Below are positions 51,412 through 59,613 of a stretch of DNA of 61,180 nucleotides, piece by piece. The stretch is from Candidatus Rifleibacteriota bacterium (lineage in GTDB: Bacteria; Muiribacteriota; Ozemobacteria; Ozemobacterales; Ozemobacteraceae), in assembly GCA_012517355.1 (NCBI GenBank), contig JAAYVD010000141.1, positions 1 to 61,180 of the forward strand, in the 5' to 3' direction. Position 1 is the stretch's first letter. Every line of letters starts with the position of its first letter. The translations under genes were made by a program, and so were the position numbers. A model generated the notes under the pieces. That model did not search any database, had not been told where the DNA came from, and saw only the letters and a list, made by a program, of their open reading frames with translations.

Positions 51412-51440
51412 TTGCGTCCGTCGGATTTCTTTGCTATAAG
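51412..51440 (+). promoter_or_regulatory. promoter of the HU gene
   Basis: TTGCGT (51412-51417) and TATAAG (51435-51440) are 17 bp apart, with the A/T-rich hairpin directly upstream as a possible UP-like element. The leader of about 34 nt carries AGGAGG. Confidence 0.6.
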
Positions 51441-51481
51441 AATGGCACCACACCTAAATTCTCAACAGGAGGTTCCCCCCC

Positions 51482-51763
51482 GTGAACAAGTCCGAACTCG
51501 TGAAGACCATCGCCAAGAAGGCCGCCATCACCAACGTCGAGTCCGAAGCCGTCCTCAAGGCCTTCGTGTACAGCATCCGCGAGTCCCTCAAGAAGGGCGA
51601 GAAGGTGCAGCTCGTGGGCTTTGGCTCCTTCACCACCGTGAAGCGCGCCGCTCGCAAGGGCGTCAACCCCAAGACCAAGAAGCCCATCAACATCGCCGCC
51701 AAGAAGGTCGCCAAGTTCATCCCCGGCAAAGACCTGAAGGACAGCGTCAACAAGGGCAAGTAA
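51482..51763 (+). CDS. HU-family DNA-binding protein
   Basis: The 93-residue protein starts at the GTG at 51482, 9 nt after AGGAGG. It follows the HU/IHF pattern through its length: NKSELVKTIAKKAAITNVES for helices 1-2, VQLVGFGSFTTVKRAARKG for the beta arm base with the GFGSF signature, NPKTKKPINIAAKKVAKFIPG for the arm and helix 3. It is a nucleoid protein that bends DNA as a dimer. It is monocistronic, with its own promoter and a strong terminator. The arm has NPKT in place of the usual NPQT. Confidence 0.95.
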   Translation: MNKSELVKTIAKKAAITNVESEAVLKAFVYSIRESLKKGEKVQLVGFGSFTTVKRAARKGVNPKTKKPINIAAKKVAKFIPGKDLKDSVNKGK

Positions 51764-51783
51764 CCCTTTTCTCCGGTAAGCCC

Positions 51784-51814
51784 ACCTGCCCCCTCACGGG
51801 GGCAGGTTTTTTTT
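51784..51814 (+). terminator. Rho-independent terminator of the HU gene
   Basis: ACCTGCCCCC and GGGGGCAGGT form a perfect 10-bp stem with a TCAC loop, followed by eight T residues. It begins 20 nt after the stop codon. Confidence 0.92.
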
Positions 51815-51897
51815 CGACCATCCGTTCCAGGGCTGATGACCCGCGAAGTGGAGCTCCCGCGAGGGAAACGCGTCAACGTTCCCCTCGCCAGAAGAAA

Positions 51898-51946
51898 GGG
51901 TCCAGGGCCCCCGGCCCTGGTGGGGTGAAGGGGCAAAGCCTCTTCG
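51898..51946. repeat. R2 palindromic repeat, copy 2
   Basis: GGGTCCAGGGCCCCCGGCCC, then TGGTGGGGTGAAGGGGC and AAAGCCTCTTCG match the copy at 24773 with a few changes. It lies between the HU terminator and the end of the pseudopilin operon. Confidence 0.65.
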
Positions 51947-51980
51947 GCACCCCCTTGATGCGGTCGCTGGATGTCTCCCG

Positions 51981-52382
51981 CTATCGCCAGTCGGCGTAGG
52001 GAACGCCCGCCAGGCTGCGTTCCACACTGGCTGAACGGACCAGGAACCCGCCCGTCGCCGACTCTTCCACGACCCAGTCGGACTTCCCCGTCATCGGGTC
52101 GGGATAGACCCGGCGCAGGAACCGCTGCCCGCCCGGACCTTCCACCAGGTCCTGCAGGTCCGCCGGCCACCGCCCCACCCGCTCGTGGAAACGCGCCGCC
52201 GCCCGCCGGAACTCGCCCAGGACGAACCGCAGTTCCGTTTCCCGGGCCCGCTTGACGTCATTGTTCGCCCGCGGCAAGGCGACCGCCAGCCCCACCCCCA
52301 GCGCCACCAGGCTCAGCATAAGAAGGAGCAGCGCCGCGCCGGCCCGCCGGCCGGCATGGCCCTGACCAGTTCGCGCCGCCAC
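51981..52382 (-). CDS. second GspG-like pseudopilin
   Basis: The GTG at 52382, 13 nt after the upstream stop with GAGG before it, gives 133 residues; an ATG at 52421 overlapping the upstream gene would add 13. A hydrophobic helix (AGAALLLLMLSLVALGVGLAV, about 15-35) follows a basic leader, but the usual G-F-T-L-x-E cleavage motif is absent (R-R-A-G-A-A). The C-terminal part has the GspG-like RETELRFVLGEFRRAAARFH, then GRWPADLQDLVEG and YPDPMTGKSDW. The lack of the conserved Glu5 suggests a minor or atypical pseudopilin. It ends the pilT operon. Confidence 0.65.
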   Translation of the reverse strand: MAARTGQGHAGRRAGAALLLLMLSLVALGVGLAVALPRANNDVKRARETELRFVLGEFRRAAARFHERVGRWPADLQDLVEGPGGQRFLRRVYPDPMTGKSDWVVEESATGGFLVRSASVERSLAGVPYADWR

Positions 52383-52395
52383 GGTCCGGCCGCCC

Positions 52396-52776
52396 TCACC
52401 AGGCGGCAAAGGCCGTCCCATCGAGCGCGATGCCGGGGGCCCCGGAGTGGACGTCGAACACGTCGATCGCCCCTTCCGACGACGGCACCGTGGTCCAGGT
52501 GTCGGCCCGCTCGGTCATCGGATCGACCGGAATCGCCCGCAGGTAGCCGTCGCGCACCAGGGCGTCGAGGTCGGCCGGCCACGCTTCGCGGTCGCGGAAG
52601 TAGAGGTCGATCGTCTTGCGCAGGGCCTGCAGGTCCTCCCTCAGGGCGGTTTCCTTCGCCCGGCGTACGGTCGTGCCGTACAGCGGCACCACGGTGGCGA
52701 ACAGGACCCCGATGATGGCCACGACGACGCTCATTTCGATCAGGGTGAATCCGCCGCGCCAGGCCGAAGCGTTCAT
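52396..52776 (-). CDS. GspG-like pseudopilin with canonical GFTLIE motif
   Basis: The ATG at 52776 overlaps the stop of the preceding PilT-like gene (ATGA). The 126-residue protein has a short leader ending in Gly9, then FTLIEMSVVVAIIGVLF: cleavage after Gly9, N-methylated Phe and Glu at +5. The soluble part has AKETALREDLQALRKTIDLY, DREAWPADLDALVRDGYLR and IPVDPMTE, the calcium-loop-like pattern of GspG. It would be processed by a prepilin peptidase, which is not encoded here. Translational coupling to the PilT-like protein implies a pilus built or regulated by those ATPases. Confidence 0.85.
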   Translation of the reverse strand: MNASAWRGGFTLIEMSVVVAIIGVLFATVVPLYGTTVRRAKETALREDLQALRKTIDLYFRDREAWPADLDALVRDGYLRAIPVDPMTERADTWTTVPSSEGAIDVFDVHSGAPGIALDGTAFAAW

Positions 52777-53810
52777 TTGCTGCTCCGGTACGAGGCCAGG
52801 AAGGCATCGACCGTCTCTTTGGGCAGGACCTGTTCCCGCGCATACTTGGCCAGCGGCACGTCGAAGGGCTGGCTGCCCTCCCCGCCCGCCCGCAGGTTCG
52901 GGTCGATCTGGGTGACCCGGCCCTTCTGGATGATCTGCCGGATCGTGTTGTTCATCAGCATCACCTCGTGGATCGGCACCATCCGGCTCTCCGACGGGCT
53001 GTGCAGCAGGGCCTGCGAGCAGATCCCGAGCAGGGTGTGCGACAGCACGTTGGCGGCATGCTCCCGGTCGTGCTCGGGGAAGGAGTACAGGATCTTCTCG
53101 ACGGTGTTCTGCGCGCCCAGGCTCTGCATCGACAGGATGACGAAGTGGCCCCCGGCAACGTATTCGAGGATGTTGTAGAACGGCACCTCGCGCTTCAGGT
53201 CCCCGAGCACGAGCACGTCCACGTCCATCCGTTTGGCGAAGTTGATGCCCTGCTCGATCGACTGGATGTCCTTCTTGAACTGCCGGTGCGAGATGCGGCA
53301 CTTCTTCGGCTCGAACGTGTACTCGATGGGATCCTCGACCACCAGCACGTGCGCCGAACGGTTCTGGTTGATGCGTTCGACGAACGAGGCGAGCGAGGTC
53401 GAGATGCCCGAGCGGGCCGGGCCGGCCAGGATGAGCAGGCCCTGGGCGGCCTTGGTCAGGGGTTCCAGCGCGAAGGGGAACCCCAGCTCGGCGAACCCGG
53501 GGATCGCCTTGGCGATGATCTTGATGATGATGCAGAACTCGCCCTGCGCCTGCAGGATCTGCAGGCGGTAGTTGCAGGGGGGTTCCCCGAACACGTTGAC
53601 CTCCTGGAACCGCACGTTGGCCAGGCGCTTGCGTTCGTCCTCGGGGAGGGCGGTGGCCAGCACCCCCTTCAGGTCCTCGGGGGTCACGGCGGGCAGGTCG
53701 ATCTTCTTCAGGAAGCGGTTGTGCCGGATCAACGGGGCGGCCCCGACCTTCAGGTGGAGTTCGGTGGCCCCCTGTTGATGGATCTTGGCGAGCAGGTTCT
53801 TCAGGTCCAT
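52773..53810 (-). CDS. PilT-like protein D with degenerate Walker A
   Basis: The ATG at 53810 fits the paralogs' N-termini; a GTG at 53819 that overlaps the upstream stop is an alternative. The 345-residue product keeps the whole PilT layout. Walker A is GPARSGIST (130-138), with Ile136 where the essential Lys should be. The Asp box VEDPIEY (158-164) is intact, Walker B has Asp204 in VLGD instead of GE, and the His box is GGHFVILSMQ with the second His replaced by Gln229. It is therefore unlikely to hydrolyse ATP alone and is probably a structural or regulatory subunit. Confidence 0.85.
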   Translation of the reverse strand: MDLKNLLAKIHQQGATELHLKVGAAPLIRHNRFLKKIDLPAVTPEDLKGVLATALPEDERKRLANVRFQEVNVFGEPPCNYRLQILQAQGEFCIIIKIIAKAIPGFAELGFPFALEPLTKAAQGLLILAGPARSGISTSLASFVERINQNRSAHVLVVEDPIEYTFEPKKCRISHRQFKKDIQSIEQGINFAKRMDVDVLVLGDLKREVPFYNILEYVAGGHFVILSMQSLGAQNTVEKILYSFPEHDREHAANVLSHTLLGICSQALLHSPSESRMVPIHEVMLMNNTIRQIIQKGRVTQIDPNLRAGGEGSQPFDVPLAKYAREQVLPKETVDAFLASYRSSK

Positions 53811-53815
53811 TTCCG

Positions 53816-54877
53816 TCACCTCTTGGCAAACCGCATCTGCATCTCCTGCGGGTCATCCGCCAGGGAGATGGCCGTGCCGGGCGCGATCACGTTCTTCTGG
53901 GCCAGGGTCAGCAGGTGGCGGTCGCAGGTCTGCATGCCCGACGCCTGGTCCTGCTCCTGGAGGCTGCGCAGCATGACGAGGTTCTCGTTCTTGATCAACG
54001 TCTTCACCTGGGCCGTGTTGACCAGGATGTCGAAGACCGGCAACCGCCCGATGCCGTCCTGCCGCGGCGCCAGCCGCTGGCTGATGATCATGGTCAGATG
54101 GGAGGCCAGCTTGCCGCGCAGCATGTCCCGCGCCTCCTTGGGCCGGGCGTAGATCAGCCGCTCGAGGATCTGCTGGCAGTTGCCCCCGTCGGTGGCGGCG
54201 ATCACCAGGCAGCCCGATTCGCACAGGAACAGGGCCTGGTCGAAGGCGTCGGCGTAGTTGATCGAGTCGGTCATCACCACGTCGGGGTACATGCGGTAGG
54301 CTTCCACCAGGCCCTCGTAGAAGTTGGCCACGTCGAGGGGGATCGACCGCTGCACGAAGGCCGACATCTCGTCGCGGAACCGGATCTCGACGGGGTTTTC
54401 CACCGTCACGATGCTCTTCTGGAAATGCGCGTTGATGAACCCCAGCAGGGCCGCGATGGTCGTGGTCTTGCCGTGGCCCGACGGGCTGCCGACGATGACG
54501 AGGCCGGCCGGCTTGGCCAGCACTTTCTTCAGCACCTCAGGCAGGCCGAGTTCCAGCAGGCTGGGCGGTTTGTCGGGGATCAGCCGGATGGCCGCCCCGA
54601 ACGTGTTCTTGGCGAAGAACACCGAGAACCGAAACCGCCCCACCGCCGCGTTCTCGAAGGCGTAGGTGACCTGGCGCGACCGGCCCAGGATCTCCCGGGC
54701 GCGCGGCGTGCTGGTCTGCAGGATGAACTTCTTCACCTCGTCCTCGGTGAAGGAGATGCCGGGGAGGGCTTCCAGCACTCCATTCTTCCGGATGAAGCTG
54801 ACCTCCCCCGGGAAGATGTGGAGATCGGAAACCTTCTTCTTGGCCAGATCGGCCAGGAGCTTGAACAGACCTTCCAT
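53816..54877 (-). CDS. PilT-like protein C with degenerate Walker B and His boxes
   Basis: The 353-residue product starts at the ATG at 54877 behind GAGGG. Walker A GSPSGHGKT (130-138, Lys137) is intact. The Asp box is VENPVE instead of I-E-D-P-I-E, Walker B is DVVMTDSIN with Asp204 in place of the catalytic Glu, and both His-box histidines are lost (Cys223, Asp230). It should bind nucleotide but hydrolyse poorly. Its losses differ from those of protein D, encoded next to it, so the two could form mixed hexamers. Confidence 0.85.
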   Translation of the reverse strand: MEGLFKLLADLAKKKVSDLHIFPGEVSFIRKNGVLEALPGISFTEDEVKKFILQTSTPRAREILGRSRQVTYAFENAAVGRFRFSVFFAKNTFGAAIRLIPDKPPSLLELGLPEVLKKVLAKPAGLVIVGSPSGHGKTTTIAALLGFINAHFQKSIVTVENPVEIRFRDEMSAFVQRSIPLDVANFYEGLVEAYRMYPDVVMTDSINYADAFDQALFLCESGCLVIAATDGGNCQQILERLIYARPKEARDMLRGKLASHLTMIISQRLAPRQDGIGRLPVFDILVNTAQVKTLIKNENLVMLRSLQEQDQASGMQTCDRHLLTLAQKNVIAPGTAISLADDPQEMQMRFAKR

Positions 54878-55172
54878 GGCGCGTCCCTCGAAGTATGAAG
54901 TCAGACCTCTCTATCGGCAGGGTCCGCCCGTTCCCGAACCGTGGCGCCCGAAATCGGCCCGGTCCCCACCCCTCACGAGGGAGAGGGTGCGGGGAAGGAG
55001 GCTGCGCGGGCCCGTGGTGCCTCGCCTGCCGGAAGCCCGGCCGGAGCCAACGCCTGGTCCTTGGTCACCGAGGCGCTTTCCCGCTGGGGGAAGGGATGAC
55101 CGCCTCACCCGCCTCCATCCGTGGCCCCCCCGTTTCCCGCCCGGTCCCTCCGAAGGCCACTTCGGGAAAGGA
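54878..55172. other. intergenic region within the pilT operon
   Basis: No gene is seen in these 295 bp. A palindrome CACCCTCTCCCTCGTGAGGGGTG-like (about 54970-54992) is the only clear structure. It may attenuate transcription from the HEAT/TPR gene into the PilT-like C/D genes, or a second promoter may lie here. Confidence 0.4.
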
Positions 55173-57347
55173 CTATCCCTCGTCTTCCAGCTTCTGGATC
55201 AGCTCCTCGACGTTGCGGAACACCCGGCTGTCGGCGGGCAGCGTCTGGCGCAGGTTGCGCAGCAGCGACAGGGCGCGGGCGTGCTCCTTGACCGCGTAGT
55301 AACAGAGGGCGAGGTGGTAGCACGACGACATGTCGCGCGGGTTGGCGTTCATGGCCTGGGTCAGCGACTCGATGGCCCGCTGGTACCGCTTCAGGTGGAA
55401 GTAGGCCAGCCCAAGCGCCCCCTGCACCTGCGAGAAGGTCTTCGCGTCGGTCTTGGGGATCTTCGCCCGCAGCCCCTCATACAACTTCATCAGCTCGTCC
55501 CACCGCTTCTTCTGGAAATGGATCTGCCCCAGCAGCAGCCCGCCCGCCACGTGCCCGGGCACCTTCTCCATCAGTTCCAGCAAAAAGGGCAGGGCCCGCT
55601 CCACCTCCCCCTGCCGGAACAGGCTGGCGGCCAGGTGGTAGAGCGCTTCGCCGGTGCCTGGGAAGGCGATCAGGTATTCCTTGAAGAACCGCTCCGCCTC
55701 CTCGAACCGCCCCTGGGAGAACAGCTCGACGCCCTTCGGCAGGGCGTCCTTCGCCAGCGCGGGGGCGGCGGCGGCGGCCGGCTCCTGCCCGGCCAGGGAC
55801 TCCACGCCGCCGAGATCCTTCTTGACCTCCTCGGCCAGGGCCTCCACCAGCCGCCGCGAGAACTGCTCGGTCTTCTGCAGGAAGCCGCCGACCTCGCCGG
55901 CCACCTTCACCGCCAGCAGCAGCTCCTCGTCCCGCTTCTTGTCCTGGTCGGCGGCCGCGATCTCGTCCAGCACCGCCAGTTCGCCGTGCAGCAGCAGGGC
56001 GATGTAGTATTCGCGCATGATCTCGGGAGTGGCCGCCCCCAGCGACTTGCGCGCCTTCAGGATGGCGTCGCGCGCCTCCAGGCGGCCGAGCGAGGAAAGC
56101 AGCTTGGGCAGCCCCTCCTCGGGCTCCTCGCGGATCTTCTGGAGGATGCCTTCCACCGCCTGGTCGAGACGCCGCTCGACGATGAAATCGAGCATGGCCT
56201 CGAGCACCGGCGGGCTCTTTTCGGCCTTGAACGCCTCCAGGATGGCCTCGGCGGGGAACTCGGCGATCTTGCGGGCGCAGTCGACCGCCTCGCGCCGGAC
56301 CCACAGGTTGGCATCCTTCAACAGGGGCTGGATCCGGCCGATGCCCACCCCCGTGTCGAGCGCCAGAGCCGCCTTCAGCGCGATCTTGCGCACCGCGTAG
56401 GAGGAGTCGCCCAGCAGCCGGTCGATGAACCCGTCGCGGCCCTTGACGGCCGCCTTCGACAGGACGAAGGCGGCCGACCGCCGGGTGGCCACGTCGGGGC
56501 TGTCGAGCATGGCCTGGATCTCGGCCAGCACCGCCGCCTCGTCGACCTTGTGCAGGGCCAGCGCGGCGTTGGCCCGCACCCGGTTGTTGGGGTGGGCATA
56601 GAACCGCTTCAGCTTCCGCTTCATCTCGAGCCCGGAGATCTTCAGCATCGAGATCGCCTCGACCGCATTGGCCTGGATGCGCGGGTCGAACGACTTCAGC
56701 CCCTCCTCGAACACCTTCAGCAGCTGCGACTCGCCGAACGAGGCCAGGGTGCTGATGATGATCGCCTTCAGCCGGGCGTCGCGCGCGATCTCGAACTGGC
56801 CGACCAGCGACGGGATCGCCTCGACCTCCTTCAGCCGCGACAGGATCTCGAGCACGTTGATGACGATCCACTCGTCGGGATCGGACAGCAACCGGCACAG
56901 GCTCTGCGCCACATCGCGTCCGCCGATCTTGTACAAAGCCCAGGCGGCATGGTATCGCACCATGCGGTCCTGGTCGTGCAGCAGATCTTTCAGGGCCTTC
57001 CCGGCCATCGGGTCGGCGATCTCGCCCAGAACCCGCACCACCTCCTCCTTGAAGGGGTGGTCTGGGGTCTCGAGCAGTTTCAGCAACCGCGGCACCGGGG
57101 CCCCGTTGCGGAAGAAGCCGAGCGCGGAGATCGGTTCGAGCCGGTCCGGGAACCGGTCGAGCGCCCCCTGCAGCACCTCGAGCGAGCCGGGGTCGCCGAT
57201 CTTGCCGAGGGCCAGCAGGGACTCCAGCACCAGGTCGTCCTCCTCCCCCTCGCGGACCCGGCTCTCCAGGCGCGTGATGACCGGCCGCAGCAGCCGCCGG
57301 GCGGTTTTCACCAGCCGGAAGGGTTCGATGTCGGGGGTGAGGCTCAT
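55173..57347 (-). CDS. HEAT and TPR repeat scaffold protein
   Basis: The ATG at 57347 overlaps the pilT-B stop (ATGA). The 724-residue soluble protein has about a dozen HEAT repeats (about 30-440, for example VLESLLALGKIGDPGSLEVL, and VRANAALALHKVDEAAVLAE). A helical Lys/Glu region (about 450-520) and TPR units at the C-terminus (about 530-720: GVELFSQGRFEEAERFFKEY, then LGLAYFHLKRYQRAIESL) follow. There is no enzyme signature. Both repeat classes bind proteins, so its place between the canonical and degenerate PilT pairs suggests a scaffold that connects motor ATPases. Confidence 0.85.
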   Translation of the reverse strand: MSLTPDIEPFRLVKTARRLLRPVITRLESRVREGEEDDLVLESLLALGKIGDPGSLEVLQGALDRFPDRLEPISALGFFRNGAPVPRLLKLLETPDHPFKEEVVRVLGEIADPMAGKALKDLLHDQDRMVRYHAAWALYKIGGRDVAQSLCRLLSDPDEWIVINVLEILSRLKEVEAIPSLVGQFEIARDARLKAIIISTLASFGESQLLKVFEEGLKSFDPRIQANAVEAISMLKISGLEMKRKLKRFYAHPNNRVRANAALALHKVDEAAVLAEIQAMLDSPDVATRRSAAFVLSKAAVKGRDGFIDRLLGDSSYAVRKIALKAALALDTGVGIGRIQPLLKDANLWVRREAVDCARKIAEFPAEAILEAFKAEKSPPVLEAMLDFIVERRLDQAVEGILQKIREEPEEGLPKLLSSLGRLEARDAILKARKSLGAATPEIMREYYIALLLHGELAVLDEIAAADQDKKRDEELLLAVKVAGEVGGFLQKTEQFSRRLVEALAEEVKKDLGGVESLAGQEPAAAAAPALAKDALPKGVELFSQGRFEEAERFFKEYLIAFPGTGEALYHLAASLFRQGEVERALPFLLELMEKVPGHVAGGLLLGQIHFQKKRWDELMKLYEGLRAKIPKTDAKTFSQVQGALGLAYFHLKRYQRAIESLTQAMNANPRDMSSCYHLALCYYAVKEHARALSLLRNLRQTLPADSRVFRNVEELIQKLEDEG

Positions 57348-58381
57348 TCGACGATCTCCTTCATCAGCGCGTTGACCAGCTTGGCATCGACCCGTTCGTC
57401 GCGCAACAGCTCGGTCAGGTTGTCCTTCAGCGTCACGCAGCCCTCCTTGCGGGCCAGCATCAGGGTCGACTTCAGCTGGTTGGTCTTCTTCTCGCGGATC
57501 AGGTTGCGCATCGCGGGATTGAGGATCATCAGTTCATACGCCATCACCCGCTGGTTCTTTTCGCGGCCCGGCAGCAGCACCTGCGAGATGGTGCCCAGCA
57601 GCGACAGCGAGACCTGGGTGCGGATCTCCTCGTGCCGGTGGCCGGGGAAGACGTTGATGATGCGGTCGACGGTCTGCACGGCGCCCACCGTGTGCAGGGT
57701 GGACAGGACCAGGTGGCCGGTCTCGGCCGCCGTCAGCACCATCTCGATGGTGGAGATGTCGCGCATCTCGCCGACCAGGATGACGTCTGGGTCCTCGCGC
57801 AGGGCGTACATCAGGGCCGACTGGTAGTCCTTCGTCATCAGACCGATCTCGCGCTGGGTGAACAACGACCGCCGCGGCTTGTGGACGAACTCGATGGGGT
57901 CCTCGATGGTGATGACGTGCCGCGGGGTCGACTTGTTGATCTCGTGCACCATGGCCGCCAGGGTGTGCGACTTCCCGGAGTTGGCCGGCCCGGTGACCAA
58001 AAACAGCCCCCGCGGCCGCATGGCCATTTCCTTCAGCCGCACCGGCAGCTTGAGCTGGTCGATGCTCGGCACCTTGGTCGGGATGAACCGGAAGGCCCCC
58101 GACAGGCAGCCGCGCTGCCGGAAGATGCAGACGCGGATCCGCCAGCGGTTCTGGTAGTTGAGCATGAAGTTGGCTTCCAGCCGGGTGCGCAGGCCCTCCT
58201 GCTGCCGCACGTCCATCAGCGGCAGGAACAGGGTCGGCATCTCCTGGTGCGCCAACGGCTCCTCGGGCAGCGGCAGCAGGCGCCCTCCCACCCGCAGCGT
58301 CGGCGGGCTGCCCGCCTTCAGGTGCAGGTCGGAGGCCTGCCGGGTGATGGCGGTCTCGAAATACCGGTGGATGCGCAGCAT
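57344..58381 (-). CDS. pilT: PilT retraction ATPase B
   Basis: The 345-residue protein starts at the ATG at 58381 behind GGGAGGG, 12 nt after the stop of pilT-A. All motifs are canonical: SDLHLKAG near the N-terminus, Walker A GPANSGKSH (about 128-136), Asp box IEDPIEF, Walker B DPDVILVGEMRD and His box GHLVLSTLHT. PilT hexamers depolymerise type IV pilus or pseudopilus fibres. The C-terminus is a Lys-rich helix different from that of pilT-A. It is followed with a 4-bp overlap by the HEAT/TPR scaffold gene. Confidence 0.93.
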   Translation of the reverse strand: MLRIHRYFETAITRQASDLHLKAGSPPTLRVGGRLLPLPEEPLAHQEMPTLFLPLMDVRQQEGLRTRLEANFMLNYQNRWRIRVCIFRQRGCLSGAFRFIPTKVPSIDQLKLPVRLKEMAMRPRGLFLVTGPANSGKSHTLAAMVHEINKSTPRHVITIEDPIEFVHKPRRSLFTQREIGLMTKDYQSALMYALREDPDVILVGEMRDISTIEMVLTAAETGHLVLSTLHTVGAVQTVDRIINVFPGHRHEEIRTQVSLSLLGTISQVLLPGREKNQRVMAYELMILNPAMRNLIREKKTNQLKSTLMLARKEGCVTLKDNLTELLRDERVDAKLVNALMKEIVE

Positions 58382-58393
58382 GTTCCGCCCTCC

Positions 58394-59467
58394 CTAATCC
58401 CGTGAGCCTTGCAGCAGTTTCTTGAGGTTGGCAGGCGTTGAGGAATGGGCCAGCGCCTCCTCCGATTTGACCAGGCCCTTCTTCACCAGTTGGGCCATCG
58501 ACATGTCCATGGTCTGCATCCCGAACTCGGTGCCCGTCTCGAGGAACGAGGGGATGAGGTGGATCTTGCCCTCGCCGATCAGCGACCGCACCGCCGAGGT
58601 GTTGATCAGCACCTCGAAGGCGGCGATCCGCCCTCCGTCGGCCTTGGGCAGCAGCGTCTGCGAGACCACGCCCCGCAGCACCATCGACAGCTGGTGCAGG
58701 ATCTGCCGCTGCTGGTTCTCGGGGAAGACGTTGATGATGCGCTCGGCCGTCTGCACCGCCGAGGTGGTGTGCAGGGTGGCCAGCACCAGTTTCCCCGTCT
58801 CGGCCGCGGTGAGGGTCAGGCCGATCGTGCGCGGCTCGCGCATCTCGCCGACCACCACGATGTCGGGGTCCTGGCGCAGAACGGTCAGCAGGCCGTCGTA
58901 GAAGCTCGGCGTGTCCCCCCCCACCTGACGCTGGTTGACGATGCTCATCTGGTCGTCGAACTGGTACTCGATCGGATCCTCGATGGTGACGATATGCCGG
59001 CGGGCGTTGGCGTTGACGTAGCTGATGAAGCTCGCCAGCGTCGAGGTCTTCCCCGCCCCGGTCGGCCCGGTGATCAGGATCAGGCCGTTGGGCTGCTCGA
59101 TCAGCTTCTGCGCCGCCACCGGCAGCCCGATCTCCTCGAACCCCATGACCCGGTAGGGGATCACCCGGAACACCGCGCCGATCCCGTTGACGTCGCGATA
59201 GAGGTTGACCCGGAACCGGCAGACCCCTTCCAGGGCATAGGCGAAGTCGAGTTCGCCCCCCTCCTTGAAGCGGTCCTGCTGGGCGGGGGTCAGGAGGGCC
59301 TCGAGGACCTTCTCGAACTCCCGGCGGTTGAACCGCACCCCCTCGAGGTGGTTGATGGCGCCATCGATGCGGATGGCGGGGGGCTGTCCGACCTTGAGAT
59401 GGAGGTCGGAACCCTTGCGGTCGAACGTGGATTTCAACAACTGGTACAAGCTGTTTTCGTCGGCCAT
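58394..59467 (-). CDS. pilT: PilT retraction ATPase A
   Basis: The ATG at 59467 gives 357 residues. Motifs are SDLHLKVG, Walker A GPTGAGKTS (about 136-144), Asp box IEDPIEY, Walker B DPDIVVVGEMRE and His box GKLVLATLHT, in which the first His is Lys. It is otherwise a canonical PilT. It is the first gene of the operon pilT-A, pilT-B, HEAT/TPR, PilT-like C, PilT-like D and two pseudopilins. No ribosome-binding site is visible, and a TATACT 7 nt before the ATG suggests a leaderless transcript. Confidence 0.92.
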   Translation of the reverse strand: MADENSLYQLLKSTFDRKGSDLHLKVGQPPAIRIDGAINHLEGVRFNRREFEKVLEALLTPAQQDRFKEGGELDFAYALEGVCRFRVNLYRDVNGIGAVFRVIPYRVMGFEEIGLPVAAQKLIEQPNGLILITGPTGAGKTSTLASFISYVNANARRHIVTIEDPIEYQFDDQMSIVNQRQVGGDTPSFYDGLLTVLRQDPDIVVVGEMREPRTIGLTLTAAETGKLVLATLHTTSAVQTAERIINVFPENQQRQILHQLSMVLRGVVSQTLLPKADGGRIAAFEVLINTSAVRSLIGEGKIHLIPSFLETGTEFGMQTMDMSMAQLVKKGLVKSEEALAHSSTPANLKKLLQGSRD

Positions 59468-59474
59468 GGCGGAA

Positions 59475-59480
59475 AGTATA
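59475..59480 (-). promoter_or_regulatory. -10 element just before pilT-A (leaderless start)
   Basis: TATACT on the minus strand ends 7 nt before the ATG at 59467, where transcription should begin. The -35 region is poor (TGTCCC at 17 bp), so an activator may be needed. Confidence 0.45.
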
Positions 59481-59560
59481 CCACGCTGGGGCGGGAGGGG
59501 ACACCCGTTCCCTCCCATGTCCGCTCATCTTCCGGACTTTTCCGGCGGGCCGATCCGTGC

Positions 59561-59566
59561 TACACT
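59561..59566 (+). promoter_or_regulatory. possible -10 element for the HEAT-repeat gene
   Basis: TACACT stands about 48 nt before the ATG at 59614, with a weak TTTTCC 17 bp upstream. It is the best rightward candidate in the 146-bp divergent gap. Confidence 0.35.
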
Positions 59567-59613
59567 GCGCGCAGGCGCTGCCGGCACCGGCGGCCCGCAA
59601 GAGGACGACCCGC

